Assembly: GCA_016219545.1 (NCBI GenBank)
Contig: JACRMH010000041.1
Span: 179,666-243,665, forward strand
From: Chloroflexota bacterium
Lineage (GTDB): Bacteria; Chloroflexota; Anaerolineae; Anaerolineales; Villigracilaceae
Direction of reading: 5' to 3'
DNA length: 64,000 bases
Below are positions 1-7,296 of the stretch, piece after piece (the first letter of the stretch is position 1; the number at the start of each line of letters is the position of its first letter). A model generated the notes under the pieces. The model worked only from the letters and a program-made list of their open reading frames with translations. It had not been told where the DNA came from and ran no database searches. A program made the position numbers and the translations under genes.

Positions 1-1
1 G

Positions 2-1087
2 CCATACCTGCAACAGCCGATAAATGTAGAGGTGGGTGGGACGATGGTGGCTTACAACTTCGATCATGTGGACAATGGATTTGCCTACTATACTTCTGGC
101 TCTGACATGGTGAAGACGCCTATTCGAATGCCGGCAATTGACGGCAAGGAAGTCGTGGGAGTAGTCAACTTTGACGCTACTGGCAGAGGAGAGATTGGGT
201 TTGCGTCACTGACTACTAATGGAACTATTGATCAACTTTTCTTGGGATTGGTATTTGGACAAAATGATGAGGTCTTTATTGCTGACGTGGAGGGAGAATA
301 TCAGATTTCGGGGAAGGATGCGAACGGTAGCTTTATAATTGATGGTACTGACTCTGGGGAATGGACGAAGGTGGAGAAAAAATACACGAGTTGTGCGGAC
401 ACCGAACTTATAAAAAATGAAGTGTTTGTGAATTTTGAAAAACAAACTGGTTATACGCCGAAAGAAGCCCTGGATTATTTTATTGCTAATGGGAAGTTTG
501 ATCAGGGAATTAGTTATGGTAAAGAAACAAGTATATATATGAATGACATGATGTCACTAGGGACAGCCTTTGTGTCGATGGAGCAGGTGAGTGGGTCCAT
601 TCCCGGCGATGGGATATTGTGTGGGTATGGATTGTGGGATAGTGCCATGGCAGATAATCTGGCCTTACCAGAAGATGTAGCGCCAATAGTGTTGGCTTTT
701 GTGTATAAAGGAGCCTATTATCAACTTGCACCAATGGTGGACGGGGAAGATTTTCCAGGAGGAACGCATTTTACTGTTGACAATATGGCCAAAATGCAGT
801 CTTGGGCAGGAACACATTTTCAACTTGGCTCTGATGTTCACGTTGATTTGCTGACCTTTGCTGGTATGAAATCTGTGCAGGATGTGACAAATGATATCCA
901 ACATATTTATAGAGACAATCTCTATCTGTTCATGTCACTGTTTGGTGGGGATTATTTTGAGCGAATGAGCTCGTTGGAGATACCGTCTTCCTCGGTGGGT
1001 AGGGCGCTTCGGCCTGATTTGGGAGATCCTGGCTTGGTGGCGAGATTTCTAAAAGTGCAGTCGAAGGCTGTTTTACCCCGAAAATAA
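2..1087 (+). CDS. Unrecognised protein, 5' end outside the window
   Basis: The frame is open to the left edge, so the true start lies outside; a GTG at 32 is the first possible internal start. About 361 residues are visible, ending in TAA. I recognise no family. The visible part alternates Gly/Asp-rich stretches with predicted beta-strands, has only a few Trp (all TGG) and no obvious membrane segment, so it looks soluble or secreted. The coding strand is strikingly G-rich and C-poor compared with genes after 1.74 kb. No function is proposed. Confidence 0.6.
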   Translation, partial: PYLQQPINVEVGGTMVAYNFDHVDNGFAYYTSGSDMVKTPIRMPAIDGKEVVGVVNFDATGRGEIGFASLTTNGTIDQLFLGLVFGQNDEVFIADVEGEYQISGKDANGSFIIDGTDSGEWTKVEKKYTSCADTELIKNEVFVNFEKQTGYTPKEALDYFIANGKFDQGISYGKETSIYMNDMMSLGTAFVSMEQVSGSIPGDGILCGYGLWDSAMADNLALPEDVAPIVLAFVYKGAYYQLAPMVDGEDFPGGTHFTVDNMAKMQSWAGTHFQLGSDVHVDLLTFAGMKSVQDVTNDIQHIYRDNLYLFMSLFGGDYFERMSSLEIPSSSVGRALRPDLGDPGLVARFLKVQSKAVLPRK

Positions 1088-1102
1088 TTTCAGTTTTGTA
1101 GA

Positions 1103-1132
1103 TTGTAGTGATCGAGGCGTTTTTGCTATGAT
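1103..1132 (+). promoter_or_regulatory. Promoter with extended -10, possibly leaderless
   Basis: TTGTAG at 1103-1108 is followed after 18 bp by TATGAT at 1127-1132, preceded by TGC (extended -10 element). The expected transcription start falls on or next to the ATG at 1139, so the transcript could be leaderless. This supports 1139 as the intended start of the next gene. Confidence 0.4.
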
Positions 1133-1138
1133 GAGGTC

Positions 1139-1708
1139 ATGAAAAAATGACTGTTGGTGACTGTTGGGATAGGTTTGGTGGTGGCGTTTGGGTTGGGATA
1201 TCTGTTGGTAAGTAAACAGGGAGAGGGAGGACTGGTGACCAAGGTGTCTTTGCCGTTTGGGTTGGAAGAGATAGTGCTACCGATTAAGGAAGCGGTAGTA
1301 TCATCGGGGAAATTTGCCAAACCCGTAACTGTATTTATGCCAGAAATAGAACAAAAAGTAGACGCATTGGCAGTTTCGCGAGGGTATGGGGAAGACGGGA
1401 TAGAGCGGGCGCTCCTGCGGGGAAAAGTAGGAAAGATGGCAAAAAAATCTATGGAATTAGTGGTAGGACCGAAAAGCTACAAAATCTATTTTCCCAGAGT
1501 GTTTGAACAACTATGTATCCCCAGTACCATCACTGATAAAAAGGGAGTAATGGTGGAAACCAAAAAAGGGTTTATTGACTTGACGACATATCGAGACGGA
1601 GTGGAAGAGCGGGGAATGGAAGATATTTCTGAGATATCGGCGGTGGGAGATGAGGCGCCGACTTTGTGGCCAATGCGCCAGCATCCCTGCTTGCTATTTA
1701 ATCTCTAA
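1139..1708 (+). CDS. Membrane-anchored unrecognised protein with an in-frame TGA at codon 4
   Basis: Reading from ATG 1139 gives Met-Lys-Lys-TGA and then, in the same frame, LLVTVGIGLVVAFGLGYLL, a textbook N-terminal signal anchor. Skipping the TGA yields about 189 residues; otherwise translation must begin at TTG 1154 or GTG 1157, which would cost the positive N-terminus. The rest is a soluble domain of unknown type with many Lys and Glu. The last ~15 residues (APTLWPMRQHPCLLFNL) look unlike the body and may come from a sequence junction near 1650-1700. Trp (MKKWLL) or Gly would both be plausible at the TGA. A sequencing error or point mutation is the simplest explanation. Confidence 0.5.
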
Positions 1709-1743
1709 CCTTATACAATCAATTCATAAACGGAGGTGTTTTT

Positions 1744-2217
1744 ATGAAACAAGATCGTTTTCTAACCGGTATTTTGATAGGAATTGGGGCGCTTATTTTG
1801 ATCGCGCTTGCGTTGTTCTTTACGCGGCAGGATAAGAAGGAATACCTTACCGAAAAATCCCCTTACGCAGCGACCTACAATTATGTTCTGGCTGTCACCA
1901 ATAAGGATTACAACAAAGCCTACACTTATCTTGCGGACAAAGAGCACAAACCCACCTACGATCAATTCCGACAGTCTTTTTTTAATGGGAATGTCAGCCC
2001 GAATAATGTCGGTGTCAATGTTGGCACAGCCCAAGTGGATGGAAATGATGCCTATGTGGATCTGACTCTGGTGTACTCTTCCAGTGACCCATTCTCGGGC
2101 GGTTATAACAATACCGACCGCGCTCAGCTTGTCAATCAAAACGGAGATTGGAAGCTCATTTATATGCCCTATAACTTCTGGGCTTATGACTGGTATCAGG
2201 AACCATTCAAGCCGTAA
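1744..2217 (+). CDS. Membrane-anchored protein, DUF4878/NTF2-like
   Basis: 157 residues. One N-terminal membrane helix (about residues 8-30) is followed by an extracytoplasmic domain whose start (YAATYNYVLAVTNKDYNKAY) resembles the NTF2-like/DUF4878 folds common in anchored proteins of Gram-positives and Chloroflexota. The fold call rests on pattern only. A good ribosome site (CGGAGG, about 1731) sits 7-8 nt before the ATG. This is the first gene whose base use matches the rest of the window. No signal-peptidase II cysteine is present, so it is a signal anchor rather than a lipoprotein. Confidence 0.7.
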   Translation: MKQDRFLTGILIGIGALILIALALFFTRQDKKEYLTEKSPYAATYNYVLAVTNKDYNKAYTYLADKEHKPTYDQFRQSFFNGNVSPNNVGVNVGTAQVDGNDAYVDLTLVYSSSDPFSGGYNNTDRAQLVNQNGDWKLIYMPYNFWAYDWYQEPFKP

Positions 2218-2227
2218 CAGATGTGCC

Positions 2228-2271
2228 GCGACATTTATGTCGCAAATGCCTATAAACGACATAAATGTCGC
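2228..2271. repeat. Palindromic intergenic repeat
   Basis: GCGACATTTATGTCG (2228-2242) and its exact reverse complement (2257-2271) are separated by 14 bases. Each arm is also nearly self-palindromic, so hairpins can form within and between arms. The symmetry continues imperfectly outward (TGTG...TACA). It resembles the 16473-16526 repeat in its GCGACA core and is probably a REP- or MITE-like element. Confidence 0.7.
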
Positions 2272-2290
2272 GCTACAAAAGGATAACAAC

Positions 2291-4207
2291 ATGAAAACCA
2301 TTCGACGACTCTATTTTTACGCTGTCGCTTTCATTAGCTTTGAAGTGGTGCTGTGGGGATTGATCGGATTGATCCGTTCGATTGTGAATCCCAACCTTAT
2401 TACCGACAACGCCCAGGCATTGGCCCAGGCGCTTTCGTTGATCCTGGTCGGCGTGCCGATTTTTCTCATCCACTGGATATGGGCGCAGCGCTCATCCGCC
2501 CATGAAGAGGAGGAGAAAACCGCCACCCTTCGTGCAGTCTTTTTATATGGGGCGCTCTTAGGGACTCTCATTCCAGTTGTGCAAAATTTGCTTGCGCTGA
2601 TCAACCGCATTTTTCTTGGCGTGGCGCATATCTCTTATGAGCGTGCGCTGTTGGGAGGCGTTCAAAGCTGGCCCGACAATTTGATCGCGATCATTCTTAA
2701 CCTTTTGCTTGCCGCCTATTTCTGGAACATCCTGCGTGCCGAGTGGACGTCCCTGCCGGATACCGAAAACTTCAAAGACATCCGCCGCATCTATCGCTTT
2801 GTGTGGACTCTCTACGGTTTGTTGATGATCATTTTTGGCGCGCAACAAATCCTGCGATTTATTTTTTATATGCCGACCGGTGTAATCGGATCCATGGGAC
2901 GCGAGACATTTATCAACGCGACTGCCCTGCTCGTGATCGGTGCGCCGATCTGGTTCTTCGCCTGGCGCATCTTGCAGGACGCTTTGGCTGATCCCGATGA
3001 AAAGGAGTCTTTGCTGCGCCTCGGCATTCTCTATCTGCTTTCATTGAGCGGGGTCATCGTTGTGTTATCGGCTGGTGGAAATTTGTTTTACATGATCCTC
3101 AATCGCATATTCGGCGAGGCGATGACTGGAAATGAATTTATCCAAAGAATTGGCGGACCCATTTCACTGGGGCTGCCCTTCGGTGTGATATGGGCGTACT
3201 ACGGGAAATGGCTTTCCACACAATTCAGTTTTGATGAACAATTGCCGCGCCGCGCTGGAAAGAAACGAATCTATCTTTACATTCTTTCCCTGATCGGTTT
3301 GGTCGCGGCCTTTGTGGGCATGGCTTCCCTGCTTTCTTTCATGATTACTCTTGGGCTTGGAAGTGATGCCCTCAATGCCGATGGATTTCGTCAGTCACTG
3401 ACAGGCGCGCTTGCGACTCTTGTGGTGGGTCTGCCCCTTTGGTTAATGACATGGCGTCCCATGCAGGCGGATGCCTTGACTGATGGCGATGTTGGCGACC
3501 ATGCGCGGCGTTCCATTGTCCGTAAGGTATATTTATATCTCGTGCTGTTTGGCTCTGTCATTGGTGGGATGGTGTCCGCCGGCACTTTGATATTTACCTT
3601 GATCAATGCTTTGCTGGGCGGTGATACTCCCAATTTCGTAAACTCGATCCTCAACAATTTACAAATTTTGGTTTTGTTTGTTGTCTTGTTGTTGTACCAT
3701 CTTTCAGCCTTGCGAAAAGACGGCATTGCGCGCGCCGATGCTTTGGAAGCAAGACAGGAACATTTTGGCGTATTGGTTTTGGATAACAGTGACGGAAAAT
3801 TTGGCGAAGCAGTAAAAACCGCCTTCATGAAACATGCGCCCAAAGTTCCTGTGACCGTGTTGAATGCAAACGAGAATGTTTCTGCAGATTTGAAGGTCAA
3901 CGCGGTTGTCTTGCCTGGGTCGCTGGCTGTGAACGCGCCGGAAAATATCAAAGCATGGATGAACTCATTTAACGGAAGCAGGCTCATCATCCCGGATGAT
4001 GCGGCGGGCATTTTCTGGATGAATGATTTCGGGCAGGCAGCTCAATCAGTCCGCGCATTGGCAGAAGGGCAGGAACTCCGCCCGCAATCCGCCACAAGAA
4101 CCACATCAGTTTGGACAACTGTTGCGTATGTTTTTGCTGCGTTGTTTGCTTTGCAAGTGATCTTCATGCTGCTTACGCTTGGCATCTCATTGGTCACAAA
4201 TTTTTAA
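2291..4207 (+). CDS. Multi-pass membrane protein with repeated DUF5671-type units
   Basis: 638 residues from ATG 2291 (AAGGA 8 nt upstream); the frame is open further upstream but that part overlaps the previous gene and the palindromic repeat. The first ~450 residues hold about five repeats of a membrane unit beginning with a Tyr-rich helix (RRLYFYAVAF, KRIYLYILSL, RKVYLYLVLF) and several ending in VGxPxWxxxW-like segments (VGVPIFLIHW, IGAPIWFFAW, VGLPLWLMTW). A soluble alpha/beta segment follows (about 470-600, starting HFGVLVLDNSDGKFGEAV), then a final membrane helix. DUF5671 is recognised by pattern; its role is unknown. Sensor or transport roles cannot be told apart here. Confidence 0.75.
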   Translation: MKTIRRLYFYAVAFISFEVVLWGLIGLIRSIVNPNLITDNAQALAQALSLILVGVPIFLIHWIWAQRSSAHEEEEKTATLRAVFLYGALLGTLIPVVQNLLALINRIFLGVAHISYERALLGGVQSWPDNLIAIILNLLLAAYFWNILRAEWTSLPDTENFKDIRRIYRFVWTLYGLLMIIFGAQQILRFIFYMPTGVIGSMGRETFINATALLVIGAPIWFFAWRILQDALADPDEKESLLRLGILYLLSLSGVIVVLSAGGNLFYMILNRIFGEAMTGNEFIQRIGGPISLGLPFGVIWAYYGKWLSTQFSFDEQLPRRAGKKRIYLYILSLIGLVAAFVGMASLLSFMITLGLGSDALNADGFRQSLTGALATLVVGLPLWLMTWRPMQADALTDGDVGDHARRSIVRKVYLYLVLFGSVIGGMVSAGTLIFTLINALLGGDTPNFVNSILNNLQILVLFVVLLLYHLSALRKDGIARADALEARQEHFGVLVLDNSDGKFGEAVKTAFMKHAPKVPVTVLNANENVSADLKVNAVVLPGSLAVNAPENIKAWMNSFNGSRLIIPDDAAGIFWMNDFGQAAQSVRALAEGQELRPQSATRTTSVWTTVAYVFAALFALQVIFMLLTLGISLVTNF

Positions 4208-4210
4208 TGA

Positions 4211-4232
4211 TATACTTTTGAAAAATTTTCAA
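4211..4232 (+). promoter_or_regulatory. Possible dnaN -10 element and overlapping palindrome
   Basis: TATACT at 4211-4216 resembles a -10 box. The palindrome TTGAAAA-A-TTTTCAA (4218-4232) lies over the expected start site, 20 bp ahead of dnaN. No convincing -35 box is seen; TTGGTC at 4190 is spaced only 15 bp away. The palindrome could be an operator. Confidence 0.35.
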
Positions 4233-4251
4233 TCACCGAGGGCGATAACCT

Positions 4252-5385
4252 ATGAAAGTAACTGTTCTTCAAGAGAACCTTGCACGCGGATTGAGTATTG
4301 TGTCCCGCGCGGTTTCGCCGCGTAGTACGCTCCCTGTGCTTTCCAATATTTTGATCGCGACCGACGAAGGTCGCTTGCGGCTTTCCGCCACCAACCTTGA
4401 ATTGGGTATTACCTGTTGGATCGCGGCGCGTATTGATGAAGAAGGTTCAACGACAGTACCTTCCCGCACGTTTGGCGATTTAGTGAATACTCTGCCCGGC
4501 GATCAAGTTCAATTGACCCTCGATGTAAAAACTCAAAGCCTGCATGTTAAGGGCGGTACATCAAACAACGACATCAAGTGTATTGATGCTCAGGAGTTCC
4601 CGCCATTGCCTGTTCCTGAAATGGAAGGCGCGATGCAATTGAATGTCGCTGATTTTAAAGAGATGATCCAGCAGGTGGCATTCGCCGCTTCGACAGACGA
4701 GTCACGTCCGGTGTTGATGGGTGTGTTACTGCATGTGGAAAAAGAGAAATTGACCATGGCGGCGGCGGACGGCTTCCGTCTCTCTGTTCGCAAGGCTGTA
4801 CTTTCCAACCCCTCAGCACATCCATTGAATGTGATCATACCTGCCCGTGCGTTGAATGAATTGGCGCGTGTTGCAGCAGATGGCGAAGAATCCATTTATA
4901 TGGTTGTTCCCAAAAATCGCGGACAGGTTTTATTCCGCGTGAAAGACGTGGAAATGGTTTCGCAATTGATCGATGGAACATTCCCCGATTATCAGCAGAT
5001 CATTCCGCGTAATTACAAATCACGCACCCTGGTCTCCACCGCGTCCTTGCTTAAGGCTTGCAAGCAGGCCGAAATTTTTGCGCGCGAAGGTTCGAACGTT
5101 GCGCGCTTTGACATTAAACAATCCAACGGTGAAATGCAGCCGAGTGAAGTTGAGATCTCTGCAACGTCAGAAGAAACCGGCAAGAATGAAACCATTGTTG
5201 AAGCCACGGTAGATGGTGGCAGTGTATTGATCGCATTCAATGTGAAATTTCTGCGCGAGGCATTGGAGGTCATCAAGACTCCGAATGTCGCACTGGAAAC
5301 ATCCGCCGCAAATGCGCCCGGTGTTGTGCGACCAGTGGGTGATGATAATTTCCTGCACGTCATCATGCCGATGCATTTGGGTTGA
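4252..5385 (+). CDS. dnaN: DNA polymerase III beta sliding clamp
   Basis: 377 residues, the usual clamp length. The protein forms the ring-shaped homodimer that tethers the replicative polymerase to DNA. The typical N-terminus is present (MKVTVLQENLARGLSIVSRA, then STLPVLSNI), as are the domain-2 stretch AFAASTDESRPVLMGVLL and the canonical C-terminal end HVIMPMHL, which forms part of the partner-binding pocket. GAGGG lies upstream of the ATG. dnaN is often next to dnaA and the origin, but no dnaA, recF or gyrB is seen nearby, so here it stands alone, followed by its own terminator. Confidence 0.97.
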   Translation: MKVTVLQENLARGLSIVSRAVSPRSTLPVLSNILIATDEGRLRLSATNLELGITCWIAARIDEEGSTTVPSRTFGDLVNTLPGDQVQLTLDVKTQSLHVKGGTSNNDIKCIDAQEFPPLPVPEMEGAMQLNVADFKEMIQQVAFAASTDESRPVLMGVLLHVEKEKLTMAAADGFRLSVRKAVLSNPSAHPLNVIIPARALNELARVAADGEESIYMVVPKNRGQVLFRVKDVEMVSQLIDGTFPDYQQIIPRNYKSRTLVSTASLLKACKQAEIFAREGSNVARFDIKQSNGEMQPSEVEISATSEETGKNETIVEATVDGGSVLIAFNVKFLREALEVIKTPNVALETSAANAPGVVRPVGDDNFLHVIMPMHLG

Positions 5386-5410
5386 AAGACATAGGTTGAA
5401 GGTTAATGCA

Positions 5411-5446
5411 AATCCGCCAGACAGAAAAAGTCTGGCGGATTTTTTG
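5411..5446 (+). terminator. Intrinsic terminator after dnaN
   Basis: A perfect 12-bp stem, AATCCGCCAGAC (5411-5422) with its complement (5430-5441), has a 7-nt A-rich loop and is followed by a T run. It lies 25 bp after the dnaN stop. Confidence 0.93.
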
Positions 5447-5495
5447 ATTTATACATTGGAACAAATGTTCTAAATTGTTTTCGCTTCTTTATGAC

Positions 5496-6290
5496 CTATG
5501 AGCCTGCTCCCGTTTCGTTGAGCAGACTCTGCGCTTCGGCGTTTGCTGACTCTGAAAATTTGGGTTTCATCCAGAACACAATTCCCAAACTGATGATCGC
5601 GAATATGCCGATGATTCCTTCCACTGACAACATACTGATTTGTTGACTAAGATAAACTGCACTCGCATCCACAATGGCATGCCATAGCAACGCAATCCAG
5701 AACCATATTGGTTTTTTGCCGACGATACTGTATAGCACCATCACAGATAAACTGATATGCAAGCAGATCGCGAAGATGCGTTCGATCATTCCAAGGAATG
5801 CCAGATAAAACGGTGTTGACCAATATGCCGCAACTTGTTGTTTGGCCAGTTCAATCTGCTCGGGTGGAATACTTGGGACAGTTGACATGTCAATGTTGCG
5901 GTACGCCAGCATGTTGATGAATGTAAGCGCTGTCAATACACCCAATATGATGGCTTCTGTCCCGCCATGCCCAAGCCCGATGAAGACGCCTTCGTTCCAG
6001 GTTTTACTGTCCTTACGGATAAACTTGAAAAGAATGTAACGCGCGGTCTCTTCAAAGATGCCAGCCAGTAATCCAAGCACCATGGCGTAAGCGACAATAC
6101 CCCAGGATTGAAAAGTGGATGTCAACGCCAATACCAGCGGAATATGAAGCACTTGTGATGCGATGAAGGTTAGTCCACCGGCAAGGAATAACTTCCACGA
6201 AAGATTGAACTTCCGCGAAAGATATATTGCGACAATGATCGGTAAAACGATCATCCCCAGAAAACTAATAACATAAGCAGTTTCAAGCAT
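5496..6290 (-). CDS. YhfC-family glutamic-type intramembrane protease
   Basis: 264 residues with about seven to eight membrane helices. The proposed catalytic signature of the family is intact: an EE pair in GIFEETARYILFKF (about residues 80-93), a GHGGTEAIILG helix and a histidine in WHAIVDASAVY. Such proteins are related to CAAX/PrsW-type membrane proteases; substrates are mostly unknown. It is the last gene of the minus-strand operon that starts with the GntR regulator at 8680, 18 bp after the DUF4177 gene, with CGGAGAG as ribosome site. The position beside SdpI suggests handling of membrane-active peptides, which is inference. Confidence 0.85.
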   Translation of the reverse strand: MLETAYVISFLGMIVLPIIVAIYLSRKFNLSWKLFLAGGLTFIASQVLHIPLVLALTSTFQSWGIVAYAMVLGLLAGIFEETARYILFKFIRKDSKTWNEGVFIGLGHGGTEAIILGVLTALTFINMLAYRNIDMSTVPSIPPEQIELAKQQVAAYWSTPFYLAFLGMIERIFAICLHISLSVMVLYSIVGKKPIWFWIALLWHAIVDASAVYLSQQISMLSVEGIIGIFAIISLGIVFWMKPKFSESANAEAQSLLNETGAGS

Positions 6291-6308
6291 ATTACTCTCC
6301 GTTGATCA

Positions 6309-6533
6309 TCAAGCTTGTTGCGGCATTGAACGCGAGCGTCTTACCTCGCGTGTTAGCGGACGCTTTGCAACGAGGGTCACTTTTCCGCTTCCTTCGGGAG
6401 TGTAAACGTGAGTTACCTCCCAGCCTTCAATACCCCAATCATTCAATGTTGCTTCGATGTTTTCATCTTTCGTGCCGAATACGCCTCCAATGGTCTGCAC
6501 GCGATACTCCCATTGTTTGAATTCTTCGCTCAT
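6309..6533 (-). CDS. DUF4177-family small protein
   Basis: 74 residues. It begins with WEYRVQTIGG and contains LNDWGIEGWEVTHVY, the pattern of DUF4177, a small beta/alpha domain of unknown role. The C-terminal ~15 residues are basic (REVRRSRS). AAGGAG sits 7 nt before the ATG. It lies between sdpI and yhfC in the same operon, with a parS-like sequence just upstream of its ribosome site. It is short but well supported by the family pattern, ribosome site and operon context. Confidence 0.8.
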   Translation of the reverse strand: MSEEFKQWEYRVQTIGGVFGTKDENIEATLNDWGIEGWEVTHVYTPEGSGKVTLVAKRPLTREVRRSRSMPQQA

Positions 6534-6546
6534 TCTATTCTCCTTG

Positions 6547-6560
6547 GTTTCATGTGAAAC
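6547..6560. promoter_or_regulatory. parS-like sequence 1
   Basis: GTTTCATGTGAAAC differs at one base from the core ParB-binding site GTTTCACGTGAAAC known from many bacteria. It lies in the sdpI-DUF4177 gap. An identical copy is at 7281-7294. Binding is inferred, not shown. Confidence 0.5.
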
Positions 6561-6609
6561 ATAATACGGGACCCATTATATGCAAACGGGTCCCGCATTT
6601 TGATTATGT

Positions 6610-7260
6610 TTATGCCTTGGTTTCGTTCCGATACAGCGCGTATGAATAAACGAGAAGAAATACGGTGGAGCCGATCAACGGAATGAACATGAACCAGAAG
6701 GCTGTCATGCCGCCGAAGAATCCTCCAACGATGGCAAGTGCTCCTGAAAGCATGAACAGCACTGAGCCGAGTTGATGCGTTTTGTCCCAAACTGTATCGC
6801 TGGATAGAGTCCAGGGAGTCCGTATCCCAATGAAAAAATTGCGCTTGGCTTTCTTTAGCAAGTATCCAATGCCTATGAATAGCACACCCATGAAAGGAAG
6901 CATGGCCGTGCTCATTTTGAAGTTCTGATATCCGAGACTCCACGCCAATGTCAATTTGTGGACGTAAAGCATGAATACAATGATAAGCACGATAAAGATG
7001 TTGAAAGTCCCGCGGAATTGCGCGATATTAGCCTTGAGCGGATCAATATTCGGGATAATCAGGAACAACACCAGCATTCCCAAAGTAACGAGCGGCATCA
7101 TGAATACGCCCCAAAATTTTGGCATGGTTCCGTCCACCTGATCGTTCTCATTCCAGTGGGACGCCATTTGGTCTGGTAGTTGATTCCATAACAAAGCTCC
7201 GGCGACGAAGGCAATGGCGATCAGTGTAAGGGTTATGATGAGGGTGGACTTGGTTGTCAT
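6610..7260 (-). CDS. sdpI: SdpI-family membrane protein (DUF1648 + SdpI)
   Basis: 216 residues from the ATG at 7260, chosen because AAAGGAG precedes it; an in-frame ATG nine codons upstream has no such site. The DUF1648 motif (LPDQMASHWNENDQVDG, about residues 21-37) is followed by further membrane helices and the SdpI hallmark NFFIGIRTPWTLSSDTVW with KTHQLG. In Bacillus subtilis, SdpI protects cells from the SdpC peptide toxin and controls a repressor by sequestering it at the membrane. Here the neighbours are a YtrA-type regulator, a slipin and a YhfC protease, and no SdpC-like toxin gene is visible. An immunity or envelope-stress role is plausible. Confidence 0.9.
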   Translation of the reverse strand: MTTKSTLIITLTLIAIAFVAGALLWNQLPDQMASHWNENDQVDGTMPKFWGVFMMPLVTLGMLVLFLIIPNIDPLKANIAQFRGTFNIFIVLIIVFMLYVHKLTLAWSLGYQNFKMSTAMLPFMGVLFIGIGYLLKKAKRNFFIGIRTPWTLSSDTVWDKTHQLGSVLFMLSGALAIVGGFFGGMTAFWFMFIPLIGSTVFLLVYSYALYRNETKA

Positions 7261-7280
7261 GTTGATTCTCCTTTTATGCT

Positions 7281-7294
7281 GTTTCATGTGAAAC
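7281..7294. promoter_or_regulatory. parS-like sequence 2
   Basis: A second exact copy of GTTTCATGTGAAAC, same orientation, 734 bp from the first. It fills the gap between the slipin stop and the sdpI ribosome site. Confidence 0.5.
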
Positions 7295-7296
7295 GG

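Noticed and set aside
1..1708. Alternative genetic code (TGA as Gly or Trp) for the left end
   Set aside because: Only one in-frame TGA in about 550 codons; the long first gene uses GGN and TGG normally. An error or mutation is simpler.
3391..4011. 206-codon open frame on the minus strand inside the DUF5671 gene
   Set aside because: It is a shadow of a strongly coding plus-strand frame; its composition lacks membrane or domain sense and no ribosome site is present.
4200..5460. Replication origin next to dnaN
   Set aside because: dnaA, recF and DnaA-box clusters are absent; the flanking gaps are only 45-110 bp and hold a promoter-like element and a terminator.
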